The notes under the pieces are model-generated. The model did not search any database and was not told the DNA's origin. It saw only the letters and a program-made list of their open reading frames with translations. The translations under genes were made by a program, and so were the position numbers. DNA of 64,000 bases from Symsagittifera roscoffensis (taxonomy: Eukaryota > Xenacoelomorpha > Acoela > Convolutidae). The DNA lies in contig NW_026970657.1 in assembly GCF_963678635.1 (NCBI RefSeq), positions 1 to 64,000 of the forward strand. Reading direction: 5' to 3'. Shown here piece after piece: positions 11,130 to 23,869 of the stretch; position 1 is the stretch's first letter; every line of letters begins with the position of its first letter.

Positions 11130-12669
11130 GTGAGTTCAAAGTGACTGGCCAAAAAAATCAAAAGATAAGTCAGGATTGAACGTATAAGAGCTGAGTCTTG
11201 AATGTTCGGGCCGATCATTAACGTACCTGCATCCAGTTTTTATCTTTTGTCATTATTATTGTCGAAAGTTCTCTAAACCTTTGTTTAAAACGATAGTGGT
11301 AAGACATATTGGTAAGACGTTTGATATCCTGTCAAGAAATGATAGTGTGTGGGGGTGAGCTCTCACCTGATCTCTAACTCCAATTCTACAAAAGCCTGCG
11401 ACAGATTAAGGCTGCAACAGTGGTACCTCGTGGAAGTTCTAGACGAATAAAAATGTATCTTGGTTCGAAGAAGAATATCTGGGCTCAGCTAACTAATTTG
11501 CATTGAGCAGACATTCTACCTCTTCTCATAACGGTCAACGAGCATCATAATTAGCATTCTCGAGTTTGATTGGTCAATTTTTTTTCAGGCCAGTATGAAA
11601 AATTAATTGTCTGTTTTTCAAGCATCCGTGACGTTATGTGAGCTCGCCAATTGGAGCTCGCCAGTTGGATTGTATATGAAATTATAAAAAGTTATCGCCG
11701 TAAAGCTGCGACGCGCTTAGTGCGCTTACAAGCGGCCTTGAACCGAGTGTCGGTGTAAATTTGTTTGACCAATTGAACAATTCAGATTCAGGAGTGGATC
11801 GTTGACAGTATGAGATTATAATTTTGGCCCCTTTATACTTATCCAGGCAATTGGTGCGTCAATTTTTCTCGGTAAAACATGTGGGTGGTGTTTAAAAACT
11901 TTTTATCAAGTATCCGCTAAAGGCCGGAATGAAAGAAGTGTTACATTACGAGGCCAAACTGTGCATTCTCTGCATTGTAAGCGGAATCCGCAACAGGACA
12001 AAATCAGATTTGTCGCGGAATCCGCAACATTGCTACATTTTTTTGATCTTCTTTGCTGTTTTGGATTTCACAAACAAATACCTAAATCATTGTACCGCTC
12101 AAAATCGCTCCAAAAATTGGCGAATTTGCGGAATAGTAAATGGTCTTTGACTTTTTGTTATTTCAGAATCTTGCAAAAGTTCATTGTTTGTCATGTAAAA
12201 TGCTATGAGTGCTTTTTGCTGAGAAGTTTTGAAAATTACTATTTTGGTTTTTCGGCTATAAAAACCTTTGTTTGAGCATTAATACCAGAAATACTGCCTC
12301 AAAAAAATGGTTGAAAAAGGTATATTATTACGTGTATTAAGACAAAACCCTGAATGTTCCGCTTGGCCTTTAGTGGTCGCAAACGATTTTTAGCTATTTT
12401 TTGGAAATAATAAGACCATTAGCTTTCCTCAAGCTTTCTGGCCTCGTAATGAAAGCTTTTGAGTGCAGAAGAATTGGCCACGCTTCAATAAGTCGCGCTT
12501 TCATTTTCAACGTCAAGTATAAAATCTATGCGCCTATAATTTAGTCCACAATATGACCAAAAATGCACCTTTTAAGCCGTGATGGTGTATTGAATATTGT
12601 TGATCGCAGTTGAAATACAATCTGGAGTCGGGGAAGTTGGTCGAATCGCGTTCACTTATAATATTTAAG

Positions 12670-12857
12670 GTACCAGTCCGACAGTACATTTCCAGCAACG
12701 AACGACGAGGTCATTGACCTGGTAGCCCCCGGGTCGGACCCTGCAGGAACTCTGGCCACAATTGTGGAACCAGGGCAGTTTTTGCGTTTCCGGGTGTCTT
12801 CAGTGAACGAATGTGGTGACCGCTGGTCGGAAAAAATCGACACCTACTACCGAGCGC
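12670..12857 (+). CDS. fibronectin-III-like gene, exon B (unit 2)
   Basis: Copy of the exon at 7164-7351. The one base difference I see (GGA to GGG, in the APGSDP patch) is silent, so the encoded protein is unchanged while introns between the copies carry indels and substitutions. The Polinton left end begins at 13003, some 145 bp after the donor, so the transposon sits in the following intron or replaces downstream exons. Confidence 0.6.
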
Positions 12858-13041
12858 GTAAGTTTCAAGGCATCTTCAAGTTACGCGTGATCAGAAATCC
12901 AGTTGCACAAAATTGTTCGATGTTTTTTTCAAGATATTTGATCTCCAGGTTTCACCAATTTCACAAATTTCAGCCGTTCAAAAAGGTCTCATTTTTACGA
13001 GGAGTATTGTTTCGTGTTCCGGATCCTAAGGAGAGCCCGGG

Positions 13042-13939
13042 TTGACCAAAAATGCTAGTCATACAATTTTCATATACGGAAAAATGCGAATCATACACTT
13101 TTTATGCACTTCCATAAGTACAGAAAATTGCATGAAATGTCTATGATTAGTACTTTTTCATATATGGAAATTGTATGACTAGCATTTTTCCATAGACCAA
13201 AAATATTTATTTTTTACATTTTAACTCCTCAAAATTTTTTTGGTTGTGTTCGTAACCGAACACAAAGGATATAAACCTTGGTTACTCAAACGTAATAAAC
13301 AAAAGTTTGGCCGTCTCGCTTTAAAAATGCAATTGAAACAGCCTGAAATGTTTTAATTCTGTCTCACACAAATAATATAACGAAAGTAACGAACTTTTAA
13401 ATTTTGGCAGAAACTTTCAAAGATGATTAATTCTAAAAGTTGATTTTTTGAATTGCCAGACTTTGATCAAGGCAAAGAAAAACATGTCATACAAAAAGTG
13501 GAGTTTTAAGTGTTTTTGAAAAAAGTTATGAAGAGAAAAGGAAAAAAATCCAATATTAGTATATCCAGGACTACGTTATGCACACAAAAATTTAAATTTT
13601 GCATCCAAATTTTTTTCAAGAAATGTTTGTTTGAGCACGAAAATCAATTCGCGGTTGAAAAAAAAAACAAAAAAATTTTTGCGGGCAATTTCAAAGATAC
13701 GTCGCCATCAAAAAAAGGCTAGACATAAATTTTCCGTATATGGAAAATGAATGGTTAGCATTTTTTTGACAAAAAACGTTCTACGATACACCGAATTTTA
13801 TGCCAAAACAAGATAAAAGTTTTTTGAAAATTCGACGACACCATTTTAGCAAAATGTATGAAATTTGTATGATTAGTATTTTTTCATAGACTTAGTTTAT
13901 GGAACTGTATGATTAGAATTTTTGGTCTATGGAGGTCAA
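13042..13939. mobile_element. small TTGACC-ended element, copy 2
   Basis: The same insertion as at 7536-8434, carried into unit 2 by the tandem duplication. Same ends and same flanking CCGGG. The long G run just right of it (about 13942-13957) belongs to the Polinton terminus. Confidence 0.7.
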
Positions 13940-14705
13940 TCCGGGGGGGGGGGGGGGTCTTCACGTAAAACAAAATCCTAGGAAAGAGTTCCTTTATTAT
14001 TTGGAGGACCCTATCCTGGGATTTTGAAAGTGAACGTAAGTTCCCGCCCTTAGAGTCAAAGGCACCCTACTTAGGATCTTGTTAAGCTGAGCTTAAAAAT
14101 CGGGACGCGATACCATAATTACTTCTAATTTCCTTGAAGGAGGTCCCTTTTCCCGCGATAATTAAATTTATTCATCCTTATTCTTGAACTTTTCTTTTTC
14201 GTCCTTGTTTCATTTCTTGTCCTTGGGTATCAATTCCTGGCTTTCTTTCTTTTCGTGGAATTTTGTCATGCTTTTTATATTAAAATTGAACAAAAGGATT
14301 TGTCATATTTGATTGAACTAACACTTGATTTTCGCCAACTAGTTTATTTGCCTGAAACTATTTATGTTGAAACAGTGGTTGAGCCCAAAAGGAACTTTTT
14401 ATTACTGTAAAATTGGTAAAAACTATTTCGAGTTTTTGTCGGAGTATCAAAAGGACGAGCAGTAGAACTTATCTCAAAATATATGTTTCAAAATTTAAAG
14501 CTTATTGTTTTGGTTTTCTTTGCGTTGTTTTTTAGATGGTCTTTCTTCTGAAACTTCCGTTAAAATAAATGGGTTATTTATAGGACCTCGTTCAAGGACT
14601 TGGCTACTAGAAGCTTTTTCTTCTCCCAGCTTTGTTTCTGAGTAGGGCCGCTTTAAAAATCCCCAATCCGGAAATTGAATATCGGGCGAACTGTTATCAG
14701 CTTCA

Positions 14706-16990
14706 TTATATGGTGTCCGTGTAAATGACTTCTAGAAAAGCATATTCATCGTTGACCTTATGGCAAAAAGGAACTTTTGAATTGCTGTCGAAAAGGAGAA
14801 ATCGTTTTTTATCGAATGGTGATAATGCAAGTTTGTTTTGTTTTACTGTCATATTCGCGAGACCTTTGGAAACTATATTATAGTTGTACACTCTCATTGC
14901 TTTTCCATTGAATAATGCGTCCCTGAAGTTTTGGTGGTCCAGTTCTCGCTGTGCAATCCGTTGTATGCGTTTGGCACTCAATTTTTGAGTGCCTTCTAAA
15001 CACAAGCAAAATTTTTATTTTTTTCAAGGCAGGGGATAATTTCATTTCACTTCTGAAACTCAATTTATGCCGAACAAAATTTTTTTCAAATTACTACAGA
15101 GCAGGTGACTCTAAATTATAATTAAAAAAGAAAAAAAAGATTAAATATGTTTTCAGATAAATCAAAGCTTAGGCATTATTGAATAACGTTGCCTAAAGCA
15201 GCTGAATACCCATAGTTTATTGCCACAAGTTAAGGGGGGAGTGAGGGAGGTTGGTGGTGATGGTAACTTTTTCTGTAAAAAGGGAAGAATAAGGGTGGAA
15301 GGTAGGTTGGCTTAAGTTGGGATTTTGGACGACCGAATATAATTTCGGTTTTAGGGCGATGAAAGCTCTGATGGGCTTCCCACCAATCTCGTCTTTATTT
15401 TTTCGCACAACTTTTTTGTTTGTATCGTCGAAAAAAAATGACTCTAATCATAAGTTGAAAATAACTAAAATTGATACGAAAAATTGTAGTCAGTTTTTCT
15501 TTTCTGTAAATCTCGCTAAATGTCGTCAGTTTTTATGTTATAAATAAAACGATTCGTGTCGTAGTATAAGAGTTCCAAGTTCCGATTCGGTTTCAATTTT
15601 TGATAATGAAATGTAAACATGAAACGCTTGGCGAGGTCTGAGATTGTTGCAGCAACTATCATAGGTTTGTCCCATAATAATTTGTTACTGAAAACCTGAT
15701 TATGGCTAATTGGTCGTAAACGATTTGAAAGCTCTTGAACCTGCTCAGAGCTGTTTTTTGATGAAGTTCTCTCTCTCTCTTTCCTAATAGTCTCAAGCTT
15801 TTTTTTTCTTACTTAGACTCCATTGTCTTACCGAATGCTGAATTAACAATTGATCTGTAAAAACTCTACTGAAATTTTTTTAACGCGGTTTTTCGTAGGC
15901 GAATGTTGAGGTCGACAAAGCGTGCCAACAATTCTAGCTCGTAGTACAACTTTAGGGTAAGATAAGGCAAAACATAGGTCTGTAGAAGCTTTGGCACCTT
16001 TGGCAGTGTGGTGATTCTCAATTTTTTCCATCATGTCCATTTGGTCGTTGCTCATTGTCAGCGAGTAAATAATCAGCGAGAAAAGCGCATGTTTTGTCCT
16101 TGAACATTTTGAGATATACTGAGATTGTCAAGGACATATATTATTTTTTCAGATGAGGGTTTTACAGAAAAACTGTTTTTCCAGATTGCCTTTCGCCAGC
16201 GCTTTGATTACAAAGTGTAGATCATAATTTGACAAACTATGGCTACCACTCGAATGTGATTTTTTTTTCTTCTATTAAAGTTACACTCATGTGCTCAACC
16301 CGAGAACTTGTTGGTGTAGTGGCCATGATTAAGTACCACTTGATCATTGTCAGAAAAACCGTTCTCACATATCCAACAAACCGTAGCATCTTCCCATTCG
16401 TGGCCTGTTATACCGGTGAAACCGTAAAAAAAATTCTACGTAAATTTGTCTCGCTAACGTTTCAACGGAGCTAATTAACTCTTCCATCACATTCAGTCTA
16501 CTTTTAAGCTCAAGTTTTAACAGTTTTGTTTTACCAAAATCGATTTCTTTTAAGGCGTAGCCGCACGGTTGATGGATTTCAATCATTTGCATGCTAGATT
16601 CTGCAGATCAGATTGTGGTCCATATACTGGCAAGAGCAGTGATTCCAAATCAAATCAGATTACTCTACCTACTTTCACATGTTATTGCACATTGTTCGGG
16701 CCCCATTTGACTCTTTCCAGTATGAGAGCATCTTTTTCCTCCTTGTTTTTCATCATGATTTGAAGCAAATCCATTTGTTTTTCACCAACTTTGAGATCGT
16801 ATCGGCGCAATTTTCTTCTGCAAGCGCTTTCAGTTGGGCAGCGGAAGAGATCATGTCGATGCCATCCCAAAATGGCAATGCGTGCTTCTTCAGCAAATTT
16901 TGGAAATCTCGCTTTGTAGTCATGTAATGCGCCAGCTCGACGTGCTCTCGACAGACTCTCGAATGATTTGAGACGCTCATCGCAAACAAA
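14706..16990 (-). pseudogene. DNA polymerase B (Polinton POLB) remnant
   Basis: The C-terminal part (15005-14706) reads AKRIQR, then RDALFNGK, then KQNKLALSPFDKKRFLL, the pattern that ends Polinton B-family polymerases. Upstream in transcription, 15408-15217 carries KDEIGGKPIRAF and ALKPKLYS, also typical of this polymerase's C-terminal third. 16592-16365 has HQPCGYAL and ETLARQIY, like an N-terminal region. Frames change between these pieces and the central catalytic motifs are not readable, so it is a relic. Its last roughly 110 bases are also present at the end of duplication unit 1. Confidence 0.7.
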
Positions 16991-17372
16991 TTGGGAAGGA
17001 GAAAGAGGAAGGATCTTGTGAAGATTTGTTCTTGTCTTCTCTAGTTCCTTTTAGAGCTCAGTATTTTTTGCACTGCTGGCAAGGAACAGGTGTCGTGATA
17101 GAAGTAGAGTTTGGCTTTGTTTGTTGAAGTTACTTAAGTAATTCAGTAAAAATTCAAGTTTGAAATAAAACTGGTTTTGAAGAAGACCAAACGAGAACTG
17201 ACTATGATTAAAAACTAAGAGTTTTGCGAATAGGGACAACAAAACCATTTACGAGAGTTGTACTTCGTTCAAGTGCAAGACTTTGTATTTTAAAAAAGTG
17301 ATTCAATTAGCGCCTCAAAATTATCCTGTTATTTTTAAGGGGTAGCATTACATTTTTTTAAAAGTTTGGCTC

Positions 17373-18470
17373 TTTTTAGGGAACTGGCTTAGACTTTCAA
17401 TTGTTCTATCAGCGTTAAATTTTAAAATTTGGAGCTTAGAATGTTTCAGACTGAGCCTAATAATTTTTTAAATAGTTTTAACTGGGAAACGCAATTTTTC
17501 ATTGATTTCAAACCCAATTCTTGGTTCGCTTAAACAGGAATCAAGAAAAGTAGAAAAATGACATTAAAGTGTTCAAAAATTAAGGCCCTCAACTATATAA
17601 TATGATTTAGTTGAACTTTGAAAAACTAAATAAAAAATAAAAATTTCGCAAAATGGATATTTTGATAGATGCAGATGCATGATAAGCATAGATTGTCATT
17701 CAAGTATGTTTAAAGGATCTCAAAATCAAGGTTTTGTGAGTAATGTACCGTTAAATTTTTCCTAACAAGTCATTCGAAAATTTAAGGCATGGCCCTTTGG
17801 TTTAAGGGGCAATAGCTAACCCGGGGTTCTTTGTCGCTACGCTCCTCGGGAACGCCTCCCGTTCGGTAGAGTCAAGTGAAAAAAATAATAATTTTTAACT
17901 ACATTAGTAGAACATGTTTTTCATTTTTAGGGAACTGGCTTAGACTTTCAATTGTTCTTTCGGTGTTAAATTTTAAAATTTGGAGCTTAGAAAATTTCAG
18001 ACTGAGCCTAATAATTTTTTAAATAGTTTTAACTGGGAAACGCATTTTTCATTGATTTCCAACCCAATTCTTGGTTCGCTTAAACAGGAATCAAGAAAAG
18101 TAGAAAAATGACGTTAAAGTGTTCAAAAAAATAAGGCCCTCAACTATATAATATGCTTTAGTTGAACTTTGAAAAACTAAATTAAAAATGAAAGTTTTGC
18201 AAAATGGATATTTTGATGGATGCAGATGCATGATAAGCATAGATTGTCATTCGAGTATGCTTAAAAGATCTCAAAATCAAGGTTTTGTGAGTAATCTACC
18301 GTTAAATTTTTCCTATCATGTCATTCAAAATTTAAGGCTTGGCCCTTTGGTTTAAGGGGCAATAGCTAACCCGGCGTTCTTCGTCACTACGCTCCTCGGG
18401 AACGCCTTCTGTTCGGTAGAGTCAAGTGAAAAAAATAATAACTTCTAACTACATTAGTGGAACAAGTTTT
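17373..18470. repeat. tandem pair of about 551-bp units
   Basis: 17373-17923 is repeated at 17924-18470 with scattered substitutions. Each unit starts TTTTTAGGGAACTGGC and contains GGCAATAGCTAACCCGG followed by CGCTACGCTCCTCGG and CGTTCGGTAGAG (first copy; single bases differ in the second). It is non-coding and lies between the polymerase remnant and the capsid remnants, so it belongs to something inserted in the Polinton. The complement of its inner part occurs at 21583-21665. Confidence 0.85.
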
Positions 18471-21400
18471 TCATTGTGTGAAAAAAAACTAAATCAAATT
18501 AAAAATTGTTCTGAAAATCAGTCAAAATCAGTACCGTAAAATTTTTTTATCTCGAGCCCACTCTACTTGTCGTTTCAAAACTTAAAAAAACTTAACTGTG
18601 TAAAGTTTTTTTGGTCATTTTTATCGCAAAGCATTTATTCTCATTTTAAGATCGTGTAAATGTGCGATAAGAGTTTGTTAGGAGCTATATAATGCCCAAG
18701 TAGGGCTAGCGTAAAACTTAAAAAAAATCAATGAGAGTAGACGAGTAAAGACTTGTGAGTTTTTGAGAAAATCTGATTTTGTGTAAGTATATAGAAAAAA
18801 AACTGGGAAAAAGTATTTATCTCCAAACCCATTGAGACTACCCTAAATCAATTTGCCACGATCTTCTGAGCAGGGCTTAGGGTCATGATTATTTTTTAAG
18901 AAAAACAAACATAAATTTTTTATTCTCATTTTAAACTAAAAAATGGTCTTTTTACACGTATTATGGCTAAAACACTCTGTTTTACTTTGCGTAAGACCTG
19001 TTTAACCCCACCGGGCACAAAAAATAAGAGAGATAGAGCAGAGAGTGTTCAAAAAAAGCCAAACAAAAATGGTTGTACAGCCAACATGAAAATGTTGGAC
19101 CCTTCTATATTTATCTTTCTTTTGAAAAGAAAGCAATATCTTAAAAGGAAAATGAAAATGGGTTTCACTAATGGGCAAGTTGTTTTCCCTCTCTCTCTCA
19201 ATTTTTTTGGAACAAGAGTTTTATTGAACAATTATTCTAGATTTATGATGCTTTTTAGTTTGTTCAATAAGTTTTTCTAACATTTTGCTGAAAATGTTAC
19301 AGAGCAAACTTTCATTGATCTACTAGGTGAGATAAATAGTGGGACAATTAATATACGCACGGTCATGTTGAAACAAATTAAAAATCTATTCAAACGAAAT
19401 TGAAAATATAAGACCTCAGGATAATCGAAACAAAATAAAACTTTTGTTTAAGCTATGAGATCTCGAAATTGTAGTTTTCTCTTCTTGGGGCATAGCAAGC
19501 TGCATTTGGAGGGGTTCCTTGAATGATAAATGGGGTCAGTAGCTCAATTGTCTCCGCACTCTCTGTCGATGAAATCCGAGAATCCGAATTGGAAGTTGAT
19601 GGTTCAGGAGCAGTAGTTGAAACTGCCTCCCTAACAAATGACTCGGGAGAAGTTTTTGTGGGAAAATTTCAGTACGATTTGCGCTCTGCGTAATAGCGAA
19701 TACATCCCTCCTGATTTTTATCAAGTGGGATTGACTGGCAGTCATACGCGAAGACAATTTTTTTAGGAGACTGCTCGAGCGAGGTTTTGTCGTTTATCTC
19801 AGTCTTTTCTAATGCCGAATAATTCTCGTTGATAGTGCAACTCTCGTACATTCTTTTTCGGTTCTGTCGAAGTAGATCGATATGATCAAGCAGGTAGTTT
19901 GGCAGCATTATCTGATTTTTTGTACTTCATTACTCGTTGTGATTGCCGCCGTTGTTTTGTTTGAATGGACTTGCTCTAGACGAAGAGACTCTCTTTCACT
20001 AATGATGGATGACCGTAATCGTGATTAGACAGTGATATTATTTGTAAAGGACTAGTCATGACTTGAAAATGTCTGAGTTTTGTTAAAATGATAAGACTGA
20101 ATTACCGAAGTGAAATTGAAAGAAAGAGACGTATGAAAAGCTTATTGAATGGAATAAGATCAAGAAAGGGTGGCATGACTCAGTTAGATAAAAACTAGTA
20201 AATTTTTAGGCAAAGCTATCATTTTTTTGTTCTTTTACGCCATGACGCCTAAGGTCATGTTAAGAAAGCAAGTAAAAATCAGATTTATGTGATAGCTTTA
20301 ATATAGGGGCTACAGGCGAAAGCACTCAGGTTCAAGTTTTCTTGTTAGTTTGCAAGACGTTCTGTTTCATGCTGTTAAAGTTGCATTACCATGATTCACA
20401 GCAGTTCTTAAATCAACCGTCCTAATAATAAACACAAGAAATTTTGTTAGAGCATACCTGGGGGAAAAAGCAAACAAGTACCCATATAAAATCAGGTTTA
20501 TCGTTAGAGACATTATTTCCTTGGTGATTAAGCTTCATCATTATGGCTTCAGGCGCTCGTAAAGTTGTCACAAAAATTTTTATTTCGGGATGATATGTCT
20601 CTTATACTGTGCTCAGTCATTCAGCAACGTAGGACCCTTCTATATTCTTCCACACTAAAACCAGTGGGTTGTCATTCATTTATAATCCACGCTTCTCTTG
20701 AAACGGATATTGACTAATTCGATGATTTTCGGGTCAACTGGTGAATTTGAGTCCTTGGCAGGTGATTACAAAAGAATAAAAAAATGACAAAGGAAAAAAA
20801 CGCGATGTGACTGAAAGTCTTAGATTAAAGCGAAATAAGTCTAAGAAGTTTTCATGCTCGGAAGAAGAATGCGAAAACTAAATATTGACAACTCGTTAGT
20901 TAATTAAAACGACAAAGCATTGGTTGAAGCATTGTATGAGCAATGCCCTTATGATTTCAAACAAATCCGTAAAAATTACAATTTTTTCATCCCTAATCAT
21001 AAACCCAATTTTTCTAACTTTGCTTTAAATGCAACTTTGCGGCATCCTATCATTCGAATAAATTTGATTTTGCAATCATTTGATTTACAATTAAAAACAT
21101 AATCATGTGCTTGTCAAATTCGTTAATAAGTCTACTGATTTTTAAACAAGATGACTTTAAAAGCATTCGTCGTGCCTTGCTTTCTCTCTACATTCTAATA
21201 CTTAATTGTGGGTTGCTCCAAGTTTCAACTGTTCGACCCTCTGATGGAAAAATTGAAAGTATCTGTGAACTATAATTTTATCAATAATCTAGAGGTTGAT
21301 TGTGTTCCATTTTGCAGACGATTGCCTCAAATTTTCTTCGGCGCGCAGACTGAATCTGTTCAAACTCAAACAGACTTAATTACTAATGTAACAATTGAAC

Positions 21401-21582
21401 GCTTTACTAATATTTTGACTCCTGAAAATGCTGCTGTGTTTTCTACAAACATTGACATAATTTTAAGTGGGTATGGTTGTATAAAAATTGATTCAAACCC
21501 TTTGTTTGGGAAATTTATTATGGAAAAAAATTAAAGTTTTCAATTTTTTTTCTCTTGTATAAAAAATGTTGCCACACCAGCA
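18471..21582. other. inserted segment, no recognised gene
   Basis: Lies between the 551-bp tandem repeats and their inverted counterpart, so it may be the body of a transposon inserted in the Polinton. Possible relic ORFs are 18963-19280 (+, 105 aa, basic, C-terminal hydrophobic), 19908-19536 (-, two frames, with RQNRKRMYES and a Ser/Thr-rich tail) and 20920-21534 (+, in two pieces, the second 108 aa with VNYNFINNLEVD). I recognise none of them. Confidence 0.4.
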
Positions 21583-21665
21583 GGATGCGTTTTCGAGGAG
21601 CGTAGCGATGAGCAACGCCGGGTTAGCTATTGCCTGCCAAATTAAATGGCCATGCTTTATTTTTT
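21583..21665. repeat. inverted counterpart of the 17.4-18.5 kb repeat
   Basis: The complement reads GGCAATAGCTAACCCGGCG, then CGCTACGCTCCTCG, matching 17809-17850 and 18358-18400. With those copies it brackets about 3.2-3.9 kb and may be one terminus of a separate transposon. It sits right after the point where the capsid-like reading frame (21741-22202) stops resembling its family. Confidence 0.65.
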
Positions 21666-21740
21666 CGAAGGACTTGATCCGAAATTTTTCGGGCTTCTAC
21701 TAAATTTGTAGAAAAAAACTGTTGTTGTTAAGAATGAATT

Positions 21741-22202
21741 TTAAAAAAAAGAATTTATAAACTTTACGAAAACACCATTAAAATAGTTGAGAAAAACATA
21801 AGTAAATAATATTTTGACGTTCTTACCGAGAGCTGCGTGGAACTTGAGTTTAACCAAAATATTGCAATCGATGTTATTGTAACTGGTCGGTTTCTTCAAC
21901 AAAGTTTTTTCTATCGATGCGAGAGCATAGTCAGTCACAGTCAGCTTTCTGACATAGAGATCAGCTGCAATTGTTTGAACCTTGTAGTGCTTAGCTACAT
22001 CTTCAGATATGACAACAAAGTCGTTAGGAGAACGTCTAAGAGACAATCTACTTGTCACACCGCTAAATAGGTGCCTGTCAAATAGCTTCAGCTTGTTCGA
22101 TGTCGCAAGGAGAGCTTTACGCTCTGCAACATCCTTAGCTCTCTTTCTATAACTTCCATTATCCCATGGGTTTTCTTCATAATAATAACCTTGAAGAGTC
22201 AA
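21741..22202 (-). pseudogene. Polinton major-capsid-type protein fragment
   Basis: A 153-residue minus-strand ORF. Its middle reads KLKLFDRHLF, then GVTSRLSLRRSPNDFVV, then LYVRKLTVTDYALASIEKTL. This order (a DLF-type motif, a G-V-x-x-R-L strand, R-S-x-D-x-F-x-x and x-L-Y-V-R-K) is what I recall from the capsid-like protein shared by Polintons and related nematode proteins. The last 40 residues diverge into low-complexity sequence where the 21583 repeat begins, so the C-terminal half is lost or displaced. The upstream half is not readable in one frame. Confidence 0.6.
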
Positions 22203-22689
22203 CCGTGTTTTCTTGGCATCATTACCCTATGAAAACTTGGTCTCAATAAAGGTTGCATGGACAAAATTAGCCTTGGTAAATGATATTTTTACGCGATTCA
22301 GAGACAGCATGCACTCACAAATTATGAAGATAACGGATTATTAACAAAATACGGCGTATACCTGTGTGCCTTTTTTTAGCATGCGTTCGAAGCAAGGCTC
22401 GTACATTTCGTACGTTGCAGATCAATGAACTTGTTTCCGTCGCCGAGTACTTCAAACTAGAGTGTAGGACCATCGTGAGTAGGAAGGTCCAATTTGTTGC
22501 GTGAATGCTTTTTCAGAAATGACAGGTAGAGGCGGGTTTTCAAATAAGTCCATCGAGCTGTGAGTTGCTTCACACAGGACTAAATTCGACATCATTTTTG
22601 ACCGTTATTCTTTTCGGATGACTTTCTCCAGATCTACTTCCTCCTGCTACTTGCTTTTTAATTATTTTTCTGAGCGTGCTTTTTTTGCC

Positions 22690-22929
22690 TACTTAGAGCT
22701 TTTTCTTTCTGTTGCAACTTCTTTCAGTTCTGGAGCTGCCTGAGGAAAGAGCTCGTTTCCGATCTTTTTTGCTGCTGGTATCACAAATTTTCGAGCCGAT
22801 GGAACTGCCACTCTTCCTATCCCCAAGGCTAATGAACTGAAACCACTGCCTCTTTGTCTTTAATGTCCCGAAAAATGTGATAGGTTTGCTTGATTGTGGT
22901 AATATGAATCCATTTTGATCAATTGCCAA
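22690..22929 (-). pseudogene. Polinton minor-capsid-type protein fragment
   Basis: The frame running from about 22830 to a stop at 22690 reads GIGRVAVPSARKFVIPAAKK, then QAAPELKEVATERK. A hydrophobic start followed by a basic tail with QAAPEL and a K/S-rich end is typical of a small capsid-associated protein next to the major capsid gene in Polintons. The upstream part is in another frame (22929-22693), so at least one frameshift is present. Assignment is by remembered family pattern, not by search. Confidence 0.5.
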
Positions 22930-23027
22930 TTTTTGGAAATTTCAAAGTCAAAACAACTAATCCCCCTCAAGCGAAAGAAACAAATCTTCCAACATCTGTG
23001 CGCAAGTTCACAGACTTATTAGAAATA

Positions 23028-23321
23028 TTATTGACCACAGTTCAAACTACTAAACGCTTCATAATGATTCAGCTCAACTGTATATGCGTAACCGTTTTTC
23101 ACTCGACGATTTGTATCAATGACTTCTAACTGGGGTGCTTTTGTGTCTTCGATTATTTTATAATGAATTATATCCACGTAAGCAAACATAAGTTGAGTAC
23201 CAGCACATACATCAACGGGATAGTCAGCTATAAGGTTTTGTATGTGAATGTGCAATGTTTCGTGCTGCCTTGTTTGTGAACAACATGATAACCAATACCA
23301 TCTGTGATATCTTTGAATCAA
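23028..23321 (-). pseudogene. Polinton penton-type (minor capsid) fragment
   Basis: A 97-residue ORF with YPVDVCAGTQLMFAYVDII, then DTKAPQLEVIDTNRRVKNG. A turn with AG or CG, then a FxYxDII strand, a D-x-K-x-P loop and an RVKNG segment, recalls the small jelly-roll protein that accompanies Polinton capsid genes. N- and C-terminal parts are not visible in the same frame. It is on the same strand as the other capsid remnants, as expected of one late gene block. Confidence 0.5.
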
Positions 23322-23869
23322 AATAGACTAGAAGTTTGTGGGCTTGAAAGTGTTATACCTTCCCAATAATGCAGTCATAATGAAAGATGCTCGGTTATGG
23401 GATCTTTAATGCAATCCAATTTCACTACTTATGTCTTTAGACGAATCTCATCCAGTATTTGTTTAAGGCTCGTATAATCTCCCTTTGTTAGTTTTGCTGT
23501 TTCTCCGAGGTAAGGCCTGGTGATCTTGTATTTCTCAACTTCCATGCTCGCAATAATCCAATCTTTTTTGTAGTTCACACTTTTGTTGTCAGTTACGTTG
23601 TTTATCTGAGTACGGAAAGTAATTTCTGTAACTGCTACTTTCCGTTCACCTTACAAATTTATTTGTTCACATAGAAGTTGGCCCGATTGTCATCTTTACC
23701 AAAAGTTCATTGATGCAGATGAAACCAGGGTAATGTGAAGGAAGGGGGAATTTTCTGGTTGAAAAGACTGGAAGTGCCCTCAGTCATGGTTGTTTATGAT
23801 TCCTCTTTATCCAGAACGCAAATTAGTTCGAACTTGTAAAATTTTCCCTCATTTGGTTCTATGTCAGTA

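Larger units (their letters stand above)
9309..14818. repeat. tandem duplication, unit 2 (5,510 bp)
   Basis: Second copy of 3862-9308. The largest visible difference is a segment of roughly 50 bp near 12088-12140 that is absent from unit 1; G/C homopolymer lengths and scattered single bases also differ. The right breakpoint at about 14818 lies inside the Polinton polymerase remnant. The continuation beyond it (14819 onward) is the original Polinton interior, so unit 2 is attached to the intact flank and unit 1 ends in a truncated Polinton. Confidence 0.95.
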
